Origin: an uncultured Pseudomonadales bacterium
GTDB lineage: Bacteria > Pseudomonadota > Gammaproteobacteria > Pseudomonadales > Cellvibrionaceae
Length of the DNA stretch: 64,000 bases
Direction of reading: 5' to 3'
Assembly: GCA_947488935.1 (NCBI GenBank)
Contig: CANLBN010000009.1
Coordinates: forward strand, 53,930-117,929
Under the pieces are notes generated by a model that ran no database searches, was not told the origin of the DNA, and saw only the letters and a list, made by a program, of their open reading frames with translations. The position numbers were made by a program, and so were the translations under genes. Position 1 is the first letter of the stretch. Each line of letters opens with the position of its first letter. Positions 29,896 through 39,667 of this stretch are shown here, piece by piece.

Positions 29896-30978
29896 TTAAC
29901 GGAGCTTTAATGTAGCCAAACCAACTAAAACTAAAATCACGGTGATAATCCAAAAACGTACGATCACGCGCGGCTCAGGCCATCCTTTTAATTCGAAGTG
30001 ATGGTGTATAGGAGCCATCCTAAAAATACGTTTACCGGTCAACTTAAATGATGCGACCTGTATAATCACTGACAGTGTCTCCATGACAAAAACACCACCC
30101 ATAATAAATAGAACAATTTCATGGCGCACAATCACTGCAATAACACCGAGGGCAGCACCGAGAGCTAGGGCCCCAACATCACCCATAAACACCTGAGCGG
30201 GATAGGTGTTAAACCATAAGAAGCCCATACCCGCACCCGCTAATGCCGCACAAAAAACAATTAGCTCACCCGCACCCGGGATGTAAGGAATTTGCAAATA
30301 CGTCGAAAACTCAACATTACCGGCTAAATAGGCAATCAAACCCAATGCACCACCTACCAATACTGTAGGCATAATCGCTAGGCCATCTAAGCCGTCGGTT
30401 AAGTTAACGGCATTACTCGAACCCACAATGACGCAGTAGGTTAAAACAACATAGAACAAACCTAAGTCAATCATCACATTTTTAAAAAATGGAATAATGA
30501 GTTGCGTCTCTGCAGGAAGAGACGCACAAGAATATAAATAGATGGCCGCACCCAAACCTGCAATTGATTGCCACAGGTATTTCCATCTTGCAGGCAAACC
30601 TACAGAATTTTTTTCAACAACTTTGCGATAGTCATCAACAAAGCCAACACAACCAAAAATAGCAGTCACAATGAGCACAACCCAAACGTATCGATTAGAA
30701 AGGTCAGACCACAACAAGCTACTAATAAAAATAGCGGCCAAAATTAAGGTGCCGCCCATTGTTGGCGTACCTGATTTTTTCAGATGCGATTGCGGGCCAT
30801 CTTCACGCACAGACTGCCCTATCTGTAAAATATTTAATCTCCGGATCATCCATGGACCCAATAATAAAGAAATTCCCAATGCCGTTAACACACCTAATAT
30901 TCCTCGAAAGGTTAGGTATTGAAATACAGCAAATCCGCTATTAAATTGTTGTAAGTATTCAGCGAACCAAACAAGCAT
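29896..30978 (-). CDS. mraY: Phospho-N-acetylmuramoyl-pentapeptide transferase MraY
   Basis: MraY transfers phospho-MurNAc-pentapeptide to undecaprenyl phosphate to give lipid I. The 360-residue protein has ten likely transmembrane helices, the GTPTMGG motif, [18 protein letters not shown] (catalytic aspartates), [11 protein letters not shown] and the [15 protein letters not shown] loop. It overlaps the murF end by 20 bases. Confidence 0.98.
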   Translation of the reverse strand: MLVWFAEYLQQFNSGFAVFQYLTFRGILGVLTALGISLLLGPWMIRRLNILQIGQSVREDGPQSHLKKSGTPTMGGTLILAAIFISSLLWSDLSNRYVWVVLIVTAIFGCVGFVDDYRKVVEKNSVGLPARWKYLWQSIAGLGAAIYLYSCASLPAETQLIIPFFKNVMIDLGLFYVVLTYCVIVGSSNAVNLTDGLDGLAIMPTVLVGGALGLIAYLAGNVEFSTYLQIPYIPGAGELIVFCAALAGAGMGFLWFNTYPAQVFMGDVGALALGAALGVIAVIVRHEIVLFIMGGVFVMETLSVIIQVASFKLTGKRIFRMAPIHHHFELKGWPEPRVIVRFWIITVILVLVGLATLKLR

Positions 30979-32410
30979 TAGTGGCCTCTCCTAATTTTTT
31001 TAACTTATCGATAACCACTTCCATATGCGCACTACGCGATCCCTTTACTAAAACAACAGCCTCCGACGATAGTATTTTTACCAAGTCAGAAACCAAAGAA
31101 TCAGAAGTTGAAAAGTGTTGCCCATTACTACCAAAACCAAGGACTGTTCTTTTTGTTTTTTCGCCAACAGCTAATAACTTAGTAATATTTTTTGCTTGTG
31201 CATATTTACCAATCTCTTCATGAAGAGATTCGGATTCATCACCCAGCTCACCCATATCACCTAGTACTAAAACTGACTCATTGCCAATACCTGCTAATGT
31301 ATCAATAGCAGCTTTAACAGAACCTGGGCTCGCATTATAAGTATCATTAATTAAGGTAAAACTTTGCCCGTAGTTAATGAGTTCTAAACGACCAGGTTCA
31401 CCCCCAAAATTTTCTAAGCCTTTTTGGATATCGCCCGAGCTGACACCTGCAGCGTATGCACAAGAGGCAGCAGCCAGTGCATTAGCTACATTGTGTTTAC
31501 CGAAAACAGATAAATTGATATCTATAGGTTGATCAGTATTTTTATTGGATAGAGAAAACCCATAGCAACCATTTTTTAGCTTGTGGAGGCTACTTGCCTG
31601 AATTTGGGAAGCAGGGGCATTCTCGGTAGAGTACTGCAAAACTTCAACATTGTTATTATTGCTCTCTAAACCATCTAACCAAAGAGAAGCATAATCACTA
31701 TCTGCATTAACGATTGCAGCATCACCGCTTTTTAGGTACTGATAAATTTCGCCTTTAGTGATTGCAATACCATCAATGGAGCCAAAACCTTCAACATGAG
31801 CAGGCATGACATTGTTAACCATCGCAATATTAGGCCTTGCAATAGACGTTAGGTATTCGATCTCTTTTAAGCCACTGGCACCCATCTCAATCACAGCCAC
31901 TTCATGTTGAGAAGTCATTGAAAAGACAGATAGAGGAACACCAATATGATTATTAAAATTACCTGCCGTGGCAAATACTTGCTCTTGCCCTAGCTTTTCT
32001 ACAAAAATGCTTTTGAGCATCCCTTTAACTGTTGTTTTACCGCAACTACCCGTAATAGCAACCAACTGGCCATCAAAATATTTTCGTTGATACTGCGCTA
32101 ACTGGCCTAACGCTTTAACAGTATCACCCACCAGCCAAATAGACAGATCATCTAGCGACAAGCTCTTTAGTTTATCGCGAGAGGTTTCATCCACTACTAA
32201 TCCTTTAGCCCCGCCATTGATTGCATCTTGCAAGTAATCATGAGCGTCGTAATTGTCACCACACAACGCTACAAATAAATCGCCAGCATTTATTGCTCTT
32301 GTGTCGGTCGAGATAGAATCCACTAATGTATCTTTTGCATAATCACTACCGATGAGTAGTTCGCCGCCAAATTGGCTGTGTATCTCTTGTATAGAGAATG
32401 GCTTGATCAT
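30959..32410 (-). CDS. murF: UDP-MurNAc-tripeptide--D-alanyl-D-alanine ligase MurF
   Basis: MurF adds D-Ala-D-Ala to the tripeptide precursor. The 483-residue protein has [15 protein letters not shown] (ATP loop), [14 protein letters not shown], the [11 protein letters not shown] region and [12 protein letters not shown], which is diagnostic of MurF. It is embedded between murE and mraY with short overlaps on both sides. Confidence 0.97.
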   Translation of the reverse strand: MIKPFSIQEIHSQFGGELLIGSDYAKDTLVDSISTDTRAINAGDLFVALCGDNYDAHDYLQDAINGGAKGLVVDETSRDKLKSLSLDDLSIWLVGDTVKALGQLAQYQRKYFDGQLVAITGSCGKTTVKGMLKSIFVEKLGQEQVFATAGNFNNHIGVPLSVFSMTSQHEVAVIEMGASGLKEIEYLTSIARPNIAMVNNVMPAHVEGFGSIDGIAITKGEIYQYLKSGDAAIVNADSDYASLWLDGLESNNNNVEVLQYSTENAPASQIQASSLHKLKNGCYGFSLSNKNTDQPIDINLSVFGKHNVANALAAASCAYAAGVSSGDIQKGLENFGGEPGRLELINYGQSFTLINDTYNASPGSVKAAIDTLAGIGNESVLVLGDMGELGDESESLHEEIGKYAQAKNITKLLAVGEKTKRTVLGFGSNGQHFSTSDSLVSDLVKILSSEAVVLVKGSRSAHMEVVIDKLKKLGEATNACLVR

Positions 32411-33942
32411 AAAACCACCTCCTGCTCACGATTACCTAGGCTTAGGCGTGCCTGTTGTTGATCACTAAATGGCATTTTCTCTGACCCGAGAATCTGATAA
32501 TCCTCATGCCCCTTGCCAGCAATTAATACAATATCGTCTTTATTAGCCGATTTAATCGCATGAGCAATAGCATCTGCGCGGCTCTCAATAATTGTGTGCT
32601 CGCTCGAAAACCCTTGTTGTATATCTGCAAAAATATTTTGGGGAGACTCTTTACGTGGATTATCATTGGTAACGACAACGTGGTCGGCTAAGTGCTCGGC
32701 AATCGATGCCATTTTAGGTCGCTTATCAGCATCTCTGTCACCACCGCAACCAAACACACACCAAATATTGTTATGCTGATGGTGCAACAGCGCCTCCAAT
32801 GCGCTTTTTAAGGCATCGGGGGTATGCGCAAAATCAACAACAACTTGAAACCCCAATGTGTTTGGGATCAACTCCATACGGCCAGGTACCGATTTTAATA
32901 TCGGTAATGATTTGACAATTTTCTCTACAGAGTAATTATTGGCATATAAAGCACCAATAACAGCCAACAGATTACTTAGATTAAAAGCACCCACTAGCTT
33001 TGTAGTAATAGGGAATTTACCCTCAGGCGTATTTAAAACAGACGCAACACCCTCACTTGAAAAAACGGGCTCTTCAAATGAAAAGTGCGCAAAGGACTGT
33101 GTGTATTTACTGATGTTATTCGATAAACTATAAGTGATAAGGCGCGTATTGTTATTGACCTTTTCGGCTAATTGTTCCGAAAACTTATCATCCTGATTAA
33201 TAACAGTATTGGTAACCGATTGCATCTCAAACAATCGAGACTTGGCTTGCCCATAGGCTTGCATTGTTCCATGATAGTCTAAGTGATCATGGGTTAAATT
33301 CGTAAAAATAGCTGTATTAATATCAATATTTTCAACGCGATTTTGCTGGAGCCCATGGCTAGACACCTCCATTACTATCGCTTTAGAATCATCTAGCAAT
33401 AAGTCAGCGCACATCTTTTGTGTACTGATTGGGTCAGCCGTTGTCATTCCGGTAGTCGTTAATTGCTCGTCATTTGCACTCGAGGAAGAAATCACACCGT
33501 AGCCTAGAGTACCCATTACTCCACACTTACCCTCATAAACCGATAAGCACTGCGCTAGCAGGTGAGAACAAGTGGTTTTACCATTGGTACCAGTAACACC
33601 ATAGATGGGCACTTTACTTGAAGGATGCTGATAAAACCGGCCAGCTATTTCGCTTAATACGCACTGCAAATTATCGATAGCAATAACAGGGGCAGCGCTC
33701 TGTACAGTCTCTTCCTGCGTATCAATCAATATTGCACAAGCACCTTTTTTAATTGCCTGCGGGATATAACATTTACCATGGTTAGTCACGCCCTGCACCG
33801 CGACAAATAAATAGCCATCATTAATGTCACGACTATCTATACTTAATCCATTAACAGTAATATCGTCGGCCATACCCTTGGCACAAAAACCATCCAGTAA
33901 TTCATTAAGTGGATACGCCACTTGAGCAGTAGAAGCCATCAT
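32407..33942 (-). CDS. murE: UDP-MurNAc-L-Ala-D-Glu:meso-diaminopimelate ligase MurE
   Basis: MurE adds the third residue of the stem peptide. The 511-residue product has GVTGTNGKTTCSHLL, the MEVSSHGL motif, THDHLDYHG, VDFAHTPDAL and the TNDNPRKE motif; DNPR is the signature for meso-diaminopimelate rather than lysine. It overlaps ftsI (four bases) and murF (four bases). Confidence 0.97.
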   Translation of the reverse strand: MMASTAQVAYPLNELLDGFCAKGMADDITVNGLSIDSRDINDGYLFVAVQGVTNHGKCYIPQAIKKGACAILIDTQEETVQSAAPVIAIDNLQCVLSEIAGRFYQHPSSKVPIYGVTGTNGKTTCSHLLAQCLSVYEGKCGVMGTLGYGVISSSSANDEQLTTTGMTTADPISTQKMCADLLLDDSKAIVMEVSSHGLQQNRVENIDINTAIFTNLTHDHLDYHGTMQAYGQAKSRLFEMQSVTNTVINQDDKFSEQLAEKVNNNTRLITYSLSNNISKYTQSFAHFSFEEPVFSSEGVASVLNTPEGKFPITTKLVGAFNLSNLLAVIGALYANNYSVEKIVKSLPILKSVPGRMELIPNTLGFQVVVDFAHTPDALKSALEALLHHQHNNIWCVFGCGGDRDADKRPKMASIAEHLADHVVVTNDNPRKESPQNIFADIQQGFSSEHTIIESRADAIAHAIKSANKDDIVLIAGKGHEDYQILGSEKMPFSDQQQARLSLGNREQEVVL

Positions 33943-35693
33943 GACAACGGCTCCTTTTTAGCAACTGCATGATTATTTTTATGCACGACCTGAGTAGGCT
34001 TAGCGGGAATATAATCTGGCGTAATATGCAATATACGCAGGCCGTTTTCGACCAAAGAAGAAAACACAGGTGCAGCTACTTCGCCACCAAAATACTGGCC
34101 TGCACTTGGCTCATCGATAGCAACAACAGCAATTATTTTTGGGTTGTCAGCTGGTGCAAAGCCTGCAAATAACGATAAATAACGGTTATCGGAATATCCA
34201 TTATTACCTACTTTATGAATGGTTCCTGTTTTACCTGCAGCGTAATATGCTGGAACATCCGCCCGAGTACCGGTACCGCCTTTTTGTACAACGCGCTGCA
34301 GCATTTTTGCTACTTGCTTCGCAATATGTGGCTGTACAACTGTCGTCGACTCAGCCTCTTCATTGAGTCTCAACAAAGAGACTGGATTCTTCTCACCACT
34401 ATTGGCAATAACACTATAGGCTTGCGCTAACTGTAAAGTAGTCAGTGACATACCATAACCAAAGGAAAAATTTGCCTGCACAATAGGTTGCCATTTGGCG
34501 TAACCCGGCAATGTACCTACGGATTCACCCGGGAAACCTGTACCCGTACCTTGCCCAAGGCCCACGCGAAAAAACATGTTACGAATAACATCGCCTTCAA
34601 GATCTAAACTAATTTTTGTCAAACCAACCTGACTAGACTTTTGCAATATTTTTCCAACATCCATTACCCCGTAATCGACAGGATCCAATAAGGTTTTTTT
34701 GCCAACGCGTAAAAAACCGGGGTGGGTATCAATTTGGGTATTTGGGCTAAAGCGACCGGTCTCTAACGCTGCCATAACCGTGAGCGGCTTCATGGTTGAG
34801 CCAGGCTCGAACTGGTCAGTCATGGCACGGTTACGCAGCGCATGCACTTTTAAGCCTGACCTGTCATTGGGGTTAAAGGATGGTTGATTCACCATCGCCA
34901 ATACTTCACCGGTTTTGGCATCCAACAAGACAACTGAGCCAGATTTAGCTTTATGTGCCTTTACCGCCTCCTTTAACTCTCTATAAGCTAAATACTGCAA
35001 ACGCATATCAATACTTAAAGCAATATCATTACCTGCTTTCGCCTCAGAGATTAAACTAACATCTTTAAATATGCGGCCACGCAAGTCCTTGAGCACTTGC
35101 TTTTTACCTGCCTCACCCGTTAACCATTTATCAAAGGCAAGTTCCAAACCTTCTTGGCCTTTGTCATCGACATTAGTAAAACCAACTAAGTGTGCAGCGA
35201 CTTCTCCTGCCGGATAAAAACGTCGGTATTCTTGTTGTGCATAAACACCCGGAATCTCTAACGCCAAAACTTCATCTGCATCAGCAGGAGTCATATGACG
35301 ACGTAGGTACATAAACTCTTTATTTTTGAATCGAGATAATTTTTCCTTTAATACATCGGACTTAATTGATAATTCTTTCGACAGCTCTGAAATTCGCTCA
35401 ATGGATAGTTGGAGTTCTTGCGGTTGCGCCCATAGAGAAACAACAGGAGTGCTAATTGCCAAAGGCTCTCCGTTTCGGTCAGTAATGACTCCTCGAGTAG
35501 CAGGAATAGTTTCTAGCCTTAGCGTTCTTACCAAGCCTTGCTTTTGCAAAAACTCATACCCACGTGACTCATTAGGCATAATCTGAATAGAAGCCAAATG
35601 CCAGACAATAGCGCACAACAAGCAAAGCAGAGCAAGCAACACGAAGTAAAATCGCCAGCGAACGACTTTTACAGTATGTGTTTTAGCCTTCAT
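33939..35693 (-). CDS. ftsI: Septal transpeptidase FtsI (PBP3)
   Basis: FtsI cross-links septal peptidoglycan. The 584-residue class B PBP has one N-terminal membrane helix (about 16-38), the pedestal domain with RGVITDRNG, and the transpeptidase domain: S299-T-M-K302 nucleophile motif and K488-T-G490. The second motif, normally S-x-N, reads S353-S-Q355 here (KSSQVGLTK), a substitution worth noting. The length is typical. It overlaps ftsL by 11 bases and murE by four. Confidence 0.97.
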   Translation of the reverse strand: MKAKTHTVKVVRWRFYFVLLALLCLLCAIVWHLASIQIMPNESRGYEFLQKQGLVRTLRLETIPATRGVITDRNGEPLAISTPVVSLWAQPQELQLSIERISELSKELSIKSDVLKEKLSRFKNKEFMYLRRHMTPADADEVLALEIPGVYAQQEYRRFYPAGEVAAHLVGFTNVDDKGQEGLELAFDKWLTGEAGKKQVLKDLRGRIFKDVSLISEAKAGNDIALSIDMRLQYLAYRELKEAVKAHKAKSGSVVLLDAKTGEVLAMVNQPSFNPNDRSGLKVHALRNRAMTDQFEPGSTMKPLTVMAALETGRFSPNTQIDTHPGFLRVGKKTLLDPVDYGVMDVGKILQKSSQVGLTKISLDLEGDVIRNMFFRVGLGQGTGTGFPGESVGTLPGYAKWQPIVQANFSFGYGMSLTTLQLAQAYSVIANSGEKNPVSLLRLNEEAESTTVVQPHIAKQVAKMLQRVVQKGGTGTRADVPAYYAAGKTGTIHKVGNNGYSDNRYLSLFAGFAPADNPKIIAVVAIDEPSAGQYFGGEVAAPVFSSLVENGLRILHITPDYIPAKPTQVVHKNNHAVAKKEPLS

Positions 35694-36018
35694 TAGCTTT
35701 ACCTTTAGGGGCTATCATAATTACGTGTTCAGCTTTGGGGAGTTGCATATCCAAACGTTCGGTTGCTACTTTTTCAATACGACTAAAAGATGCCCAAGTA
35801 CTCTCCTCTAATACATATTGGCTCAATACCACCTGCAACTTATTATGCTCTCGCTTAAGTGCCTCTAGATGATTGAATTCAGCTCGGGTTTTATAGGTCA
35901 TATAAACAACAGCCAAAGACGATGCGATGAGCATTGTCCATAAAAAAACAACTAGCGATGCTAGCTTAAAAGAAATTTTTTTCTGAGCCATTTGCTGGCC
36001 TATACTGAACATATTCAT
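35683..36018 (-). CDS. ftsL: Cell division protein FtsL
   Basis: FtsL is a small bitopic protein that forms the FtsQLB complex and activates FtsWI. The product is 111 residues from the ATG at 36018: short cytoplasmic tail, one transmembrane helix (about 23-43) and a periplasmic coiled coil (about 50-95). A GTG four codons upstream is possible, but AGGTG lies nine bases before the ATG used here. Position between rsmH and ftsI is diagnostic because FtsL sequences are poorly conserved. Confidence 0.9.
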   Translation of the reverse strand: MNMFSIGQQMAQKKISFKLASLVVFLWTMLIASSLAVVYMTYKTRAEFNHLEALKREHNKLQVVLSQYVLEESTWASFSRIEKVATERLDMQLPKAEHVIMIAPKGKANEG

Positions 36019-36049
36019 AACGCGTATCACCTAATAATGTTTAATACGT

Positions 36050-37018
36050 CTATGTAATTTTTTCAGCAACGCGCATAACAGCACTACGCGCACGCGGATT
36101 GTTATCGAGTTCTTGTTTGCCCGCTTTTATCATTTTCCCAACCGACTTGAGCCGCTTATTTAATTTATCTTCTGTCACAGGTAAGCCTGCTGGTAATTCG
36201 TCGCCCTTTACATGGCGTTGAATAAAACGTTTTACTCGTCTGTCTTCTAGAGAGTGAAAACTTATAATGGCTAGACGCCCTCCAACAGCCAACATATCTA
36301 GGGTATCGTCCAACACTTGCTCTAAGTCCTTAAGCTCATCATTAATGTGAATCCGAATCGCTTGAAACGCTTTAGTTGCAGGGTGTTTACCACGCTCCCA
36401 TGCTGGGTGCGCCTCTGCAATTATTTTTGCCAACCTTAACGTAGTCGTAATTGGCTCAAGCTCCCTCTCTTTTAAAATGGCCTTAGCCATTCTGCGTGCA
36501 AAACGCTCTTCTCCGTAATCCTTTAAAATGCGTACAATCTCGCTCTCTGCTGCAGAATTTACCCACTCACTGGCTGTTATTCCCGCGCTATCATCCATAC
36601 GCATATCAAGTGGGCCATCATTAGAAAAGCTAAACCCTCTCTCTGCCTGATCAAGCTGTGGAGAAGACACACCCAGATCCAGTAAAATACCTGTCACTTT
36701 GCCTAGCTTATTTTTTTGCTCAACCAAGGTTTTCATTTCAGCAAAAGAACATTGAGCTAATTCAAACCGGGCGTCATCGCCAAATAAAGAATTACCAACA
36801 CCAATGGCCTGTGGATCCTTATCAATACTTAATAAGCAACCATTCGCAGAAAGCTCATTTAAAATTGAGCCGCTATGCCCCCCTCGTCCAAAGGTGCCAT
36901 CAACATAAAAACCATTTTTATCTGTAATTAAAAACTCAACAGCCTCGTTTAACAAAACGGTAATATGTGTATTAGCTTGCTGCTCTTTAGCCATGCCCTT
37001 CTTGGCATCCTCAATCAT
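36050..37018 (-). CDS. rsmH: 16S rRNA (cytosine(1402)-N(4))-methyltransferase RsmH
   Basis: RsmH (MraW) methylates N4 of C1402 in the 16S rRNA decoding centre with S-adenosylmethionine. The 322-residue protein has HITVLLNEAVEFL, DGTFGRGGHS (SAM motif I), LLDLGVSSPQLD, RGFSFSNDGPLDMRMD, the KAFQAIRIHINDEL motif and ISFHSLEDRRVKRF. It is second in the dcw cluster, three bases after mraZ. Confidence 0.97.
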   Translation of the reverse strand: MIEDAKKGMAKEQQANTHITVLLNEAVEFLITDKNGFYVDGTFGRGGHSGSILNELSANGCLLSIDKDPQAIGVGNSLFGDDARFELAQCSFAEMKTLVEQKNKLGKVTGILLDLGVSSPQLDQAERGFSFSNDGPLDMRMDDSAGITASEWVNSAAESEIVRILKDYGEERFARRMAKAILKERELEPITTTLRLAKIIAEAHPAWERGKHPATKAFQAIRIHINDELKDLEQVLDDTLDMLAVGGRLAIISFHSLEDRRVKRFIQRHVKGDELPAGLPVTEDKLNKRLKSVGKMIKAGKQELDNNPRARSAVMRVAEKIT

Positions 37019-37021
37019 TTA

Positions 37022-37468
37022 TTAAAGTGCTAAGTTTTGCATGCCCTCAGGCATATCTTCGGTATCGACACTCGAATCTATATAGTCGGTAAACCTATCT
37101 TCGCTCCACACCTCTAAACCTTTACCTTGCCCCACGAGCATAATTTTTTTCTCAAGGCCTGCGTACTCACGCAAAGTAGGCGGCACAACAATTCGACCAT
37201 TAGCATCAAGTTCTAATGGGCTTGCATGCCCAATTAACAATAACTTTGCTCTTCGAGACACCTTATTAAAAGAAGGTAGCGCTTCGATCTTAGGAAGAAT
37301 CTCTTGCCATTGGCTCTCGGGGTACATATGTAGGCAGCGATTTTCTGTATGGGCGGTCAATACAATATGACCATTACAGTCTTCCAGTAGCTCACGCACG
37401 CGAGAAGGAATCGCAATGCGACCCTTTGCATCCATATTGATAGCGTGACTGCCGTAAAACATATTCAA
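37022..37468 (-). CDS. mraZ: Transcriptional regulator MraZ
   Basis: MraZ is the AbrB-fold repressor that heads the dcw cluster. The 148-residue product has two swapped-hairpin half-domains with the DxxGR pattern ([11 protein letters not shown] and [10 protein letters not shown]). It binds repeats upstream of its own gene; three GTGG(A/T) repeats spaced by ten bases lie at 37557-37581. Its length and position are standard. Confidence 0.97.
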   Translation of the reverse strand: MNMFYGSHAINMDAKGRIAIPSRVRELLEDCNGHIVLTAHTENRCLHMYPESQWQEILPKIEALPSFNKVSRRAKLLLIGHASPLELDANGRIVVPPTLREYAGLEKKIMLVGQGKGLEVWSEDRFTDYIDSSVDTEDMPEGMQNLAL

Positions 37469-37556
37469 ATCTTTATTACCTTAACGATAACTGCATATAA
37501 TGGGTTCTTGTATAAAGCGGTGGAGGAACAAGAAACTCTCTAAAAAGGGACAAATA

Positions 37557-37581
37557 ACCACAAAAATCCACTTTTCACCAC
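37557..37581 (-). promoter_or_regulatory. MraZ operator: three repeats with ten-base period
   Basis: On the minus strand GTGGT, GTGGA and GTGGT begin exactly ten bases apart (37577-37581, 37567-37571, 37557-37561); a weaker GTCCC is in phase at 37547. This matches the known MraZ-binding layout of short G-rich repeats spaced by one helical turn. They lie just downstream of the -10 element, so binding would block the dcw promoter. Confidence 0.8.
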
Positions 37582-37589
37582 ATTATGAC

Positions 37590-37617
37590 ACTATATGCTC
37601 AGATCAGATAAAGTCAA
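37590..37617 (-). promoter_or_regulatory. Sigma-70 promoter of the dcw cluster
   Basis: On the minus strand TTGACT (37612-37617) and TATAGT (37590-37595) are separated by 16 bases. Transcription would start near 37583, immediately before the MraZ repeats, giving a leader of about 115 bases to mraZ. This is the Pmra position. Confidence 0.75.
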
Positions 37618-37682
37618 GGAATTCGCTGGCGAAAAAGCCTATTAAAAACAAAAACTTATCGCATTTTGGCAAGGAGGAGGTT

Positions 37683-37745
37683 ATGGAGATGAACCGAGGC
37701 AAGCTCTTTAATCTTTTAAAACAAAAATATAAGAGAAATACTTAA
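37683..37745 (+). CDS. Possible 20-residue basic micropeptide
   Basis: A perfect Shine-Dalgarno, AAGGAGGAGG, sits just before ATGGAGATG, opening a 20-codon frame that ends in TAA: a short acidic start, then a basic, amphipathic stretch GKLFNLLKQKYKRNT. A second ATG two codons on would give 18 residues. It lies upstream of and on the same strand as the hscC-like gene (start 37947), with 201 bases between. The ribosome binding site is the strongest I saw in the window. It could be a leader peptide, a small regulatory peptide, or a relic of a longer gene; the same frame is open upstream without good coding character. Confidence 0.4.
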   Translation: MEMNRGKLFNLLKQKYKRNT

Positions 37746-37946
37746 AGTAATACATTAAGTGTGAGACTTTTTATTCATTAAAAAGAATACTGGTAAGAAG
37801 GTGTAGCTCTATAGAATTAGGCAATAACAGCCAAATCGGCTCTAGACACTTGCCTAAGCTCAAGAGAGAATACGCCACAATTAGAATATATTTCTACTAC
37901 ACACATCCACTAGGATACTTAGTTTGCCAATAGAATGGAGTAAGAA

Positions 37947-39647
37947 ATGACGATTATTGGTATTGATTTAGGCACCACAAATACCGCAGCATCGATCTTT
38001 CGTGATGGAAAGGCAGAGCTAATCCCTAACCGTTATGGTGAATTTCTAACACCTTCAGTTGTTCTCGTTGATGAAACAAACCGCCTGATCGTTGGCAAGC
38101 ATGCAAAAGCTCGCTTAAAAACACACTCACAACATATTGCCTCTGTATTCAAGCGGTCGATGGGCAGTGATACCCAGTTTTCACTAGGTGAACGGCGCTT
38201 TACTCCTATAGAACTATCCGCCCTTGTCATAAAGGTCATTAAAGATGATGCGGAAGCATTTTTGAACGAAAATATCTCCGAGGCTATTATTAGTGTACCA
38301 GCCTACTTTAATGATAATCAGCGCCAAGCAACAAAAATAGCTGCCGAAATGACTGGACTAAAGGTTAATCGCTTAATTAACGAACCAACAGCTGCAGCTA
38401 TCGCGTACGGATTACACGAAAAACCAGAAGACACGCAATTTATGGTGCTAGACCTAGGAGGGGGAACCTTTGATGTTAGCATCATGGAGTATTTTGACGG
38501 CATATTAGAAGTCCATGCGTCTGCAGGAGATAATTTCCTAGGTGGAGAAGATTTTCTCGAAGCGTTTGTCGACATGTACTTAAAAGAAACAGAGACCCCA
38601 AAAACCGATTTATCCATCGAGAAAATCAAGTCACTATACTCCAAATGCCAACAAGGGTTACACACACTTAGCGTCAAGAACTCAGTAACAATCAGCGATC
38701 TATGGGAAGATGACAAAAATATCGTCGAGATTAGTCGCGACCAGTTCGCTCTAGAGACAGCCTCATTACTCGATAGAATGCGCTCACCAATGGAGCGTTC
38801 TTTACTTGACGCCAACCTTTCAGCGAATGACCTTGATCAAGTTATCTTGGTAGGAGGAGCTACCCGCATGCCAGCAATCAGCTCCTTAGTAGCAAAGTTA
38901 TTCCATAAAATGCCCTTACGTAACTTAGACCCTGATTTAGTCGTAGCAATGGGGACTGGCATTCAAGCTGGGCTTATGTCTAAAGACAAAGCGCTAGATG
39001 ACATAGTATTAACCGATGTGTGCCCCTACACGCTAGGGACGGCTATTGTAAACAATAGTATCTCAGCTGCAAGACAAGGCTTACTATTTGCCCCCATCAT
39101 AGAGCGCAATAGCGTAGTACCTATCAGTAAATCAGATGAGTTTTATACAGTTAGAGATGACCAAGAAGCACTAGATTTTAAAATTTATCAAGGCGAGTCA
39201 CGACTCGTTAAAAATAATGTTTTTTTGGGCAACTTGACGGTTAACGTCCCAAAAAATAAAGCAGGGCAAGAAATTGTCGACGTGCGCTTTAGTTATGATA
39301 TGAATGGCCTACTCGAAGTAGATGCGACTATATTATCGACCGGAGAAAAGCACAACAAAGTCATTGATAATAGCGGACAGAGCTTATCAGCCGAAGAGAT
39401 AAGCGCAAGCCAAAAGAAGCTGGCAGAAATTAAGATTCACCCGCGAGACGATGAGATAAATAAGCATTTATTGTTTCGTGCTGAATCGCTTTATGAGTCA
39501 TCTCTCGGAGAAACCCGTGCTGACATTTCAAATACTATTTCACAATTTGAAAATATCTTACAAAGACAAAATCATCAAGAAATTAAAAATGCACAAAAAG
39601 AGTTCTCTGATTACCTAGACCACTTTAAAAACGACAAGCCACTTTAA
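37947..39647 (+). CDS. hscC: HscC-type Hsp70 chaperone
   Basis: This 566-residue Hsp70 is the shorter HscC type rather than DnaK (about 635). The nucleotide-binding domain (1-365) has [23 protein letters not shown], the [10 protein letters not shown] phosphate loop and VGGATRMP. The substrate-binding domain (about 370-490) and a shortened helical lid (490-566) follow; the DnaK-type flexible tail is missing. Long identity to E. coli HscC motifs such as [13 protein letters not shown] is obvious by eye. GGAG lies six bases before the ATG. It is followed 20 bases later by a J-domain protein, its likely co-chaperone. HscC clients are largely unknown. Confidence 0.92.
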   Translation: MTIIGIDLGTTNTAASIFRDGKAELIPNRYGEFLTPSVVLVDETNRLIVGKHAKARLKTHSQHIASVFKRSMGSDTQFSLGERRFTPIELSALVIKVIKDDAEAFLNENISEAIISVPAYFNDNQRQATKIAAEMTGLKVNRLINEPTAAAIAYGLHEKPEDTQFMVLDLGGGTFDVSIMEYFDGILEVHASAGDNFLGGEDFLEAFVDMYLKETETPKTDLSIEKIKSLYSKCQQGLHTLSVKNSVTISDLWEDDKNIVEISRDQFALETASLLDRMRSPMERSLLDANLSANDLDQVILVGGATRMPAISSLVAKLFHKMPLRNLDPDLVVAMGTGIQAGLMSKDKALDDIVLTDVCPYTLGTAIVNNSISAARQGLLFAPIIERNSVVPISKSDEFYTVRDDQEALDFKIYQGESRLVKNNVFLGNLTVNVPKNKAGQEIVDVRFSYDMNGLLEVDATILSTGEKHNKVIDNSGQSLSAEEISASQKKLAEIKIHPRDDEINKHLLFRAESLYESSLGETRADISNTISQFENILQRQNHQEIKNAQKEFSDYLDHFKNDKPL

Positions 39648-39667
39648 TCGAAAGGGATTTAAGAACA

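Noticed and set aside
37500..37682. N-terminal part of an 81-codon plus-strand frame upstream of hscC
   Set aside because: It overlaps the dcw promoter and MraZ repeats, has no coding character and no ribosome binding site. Only the last 20 codons with a strong site were kept as a possible short ORF.
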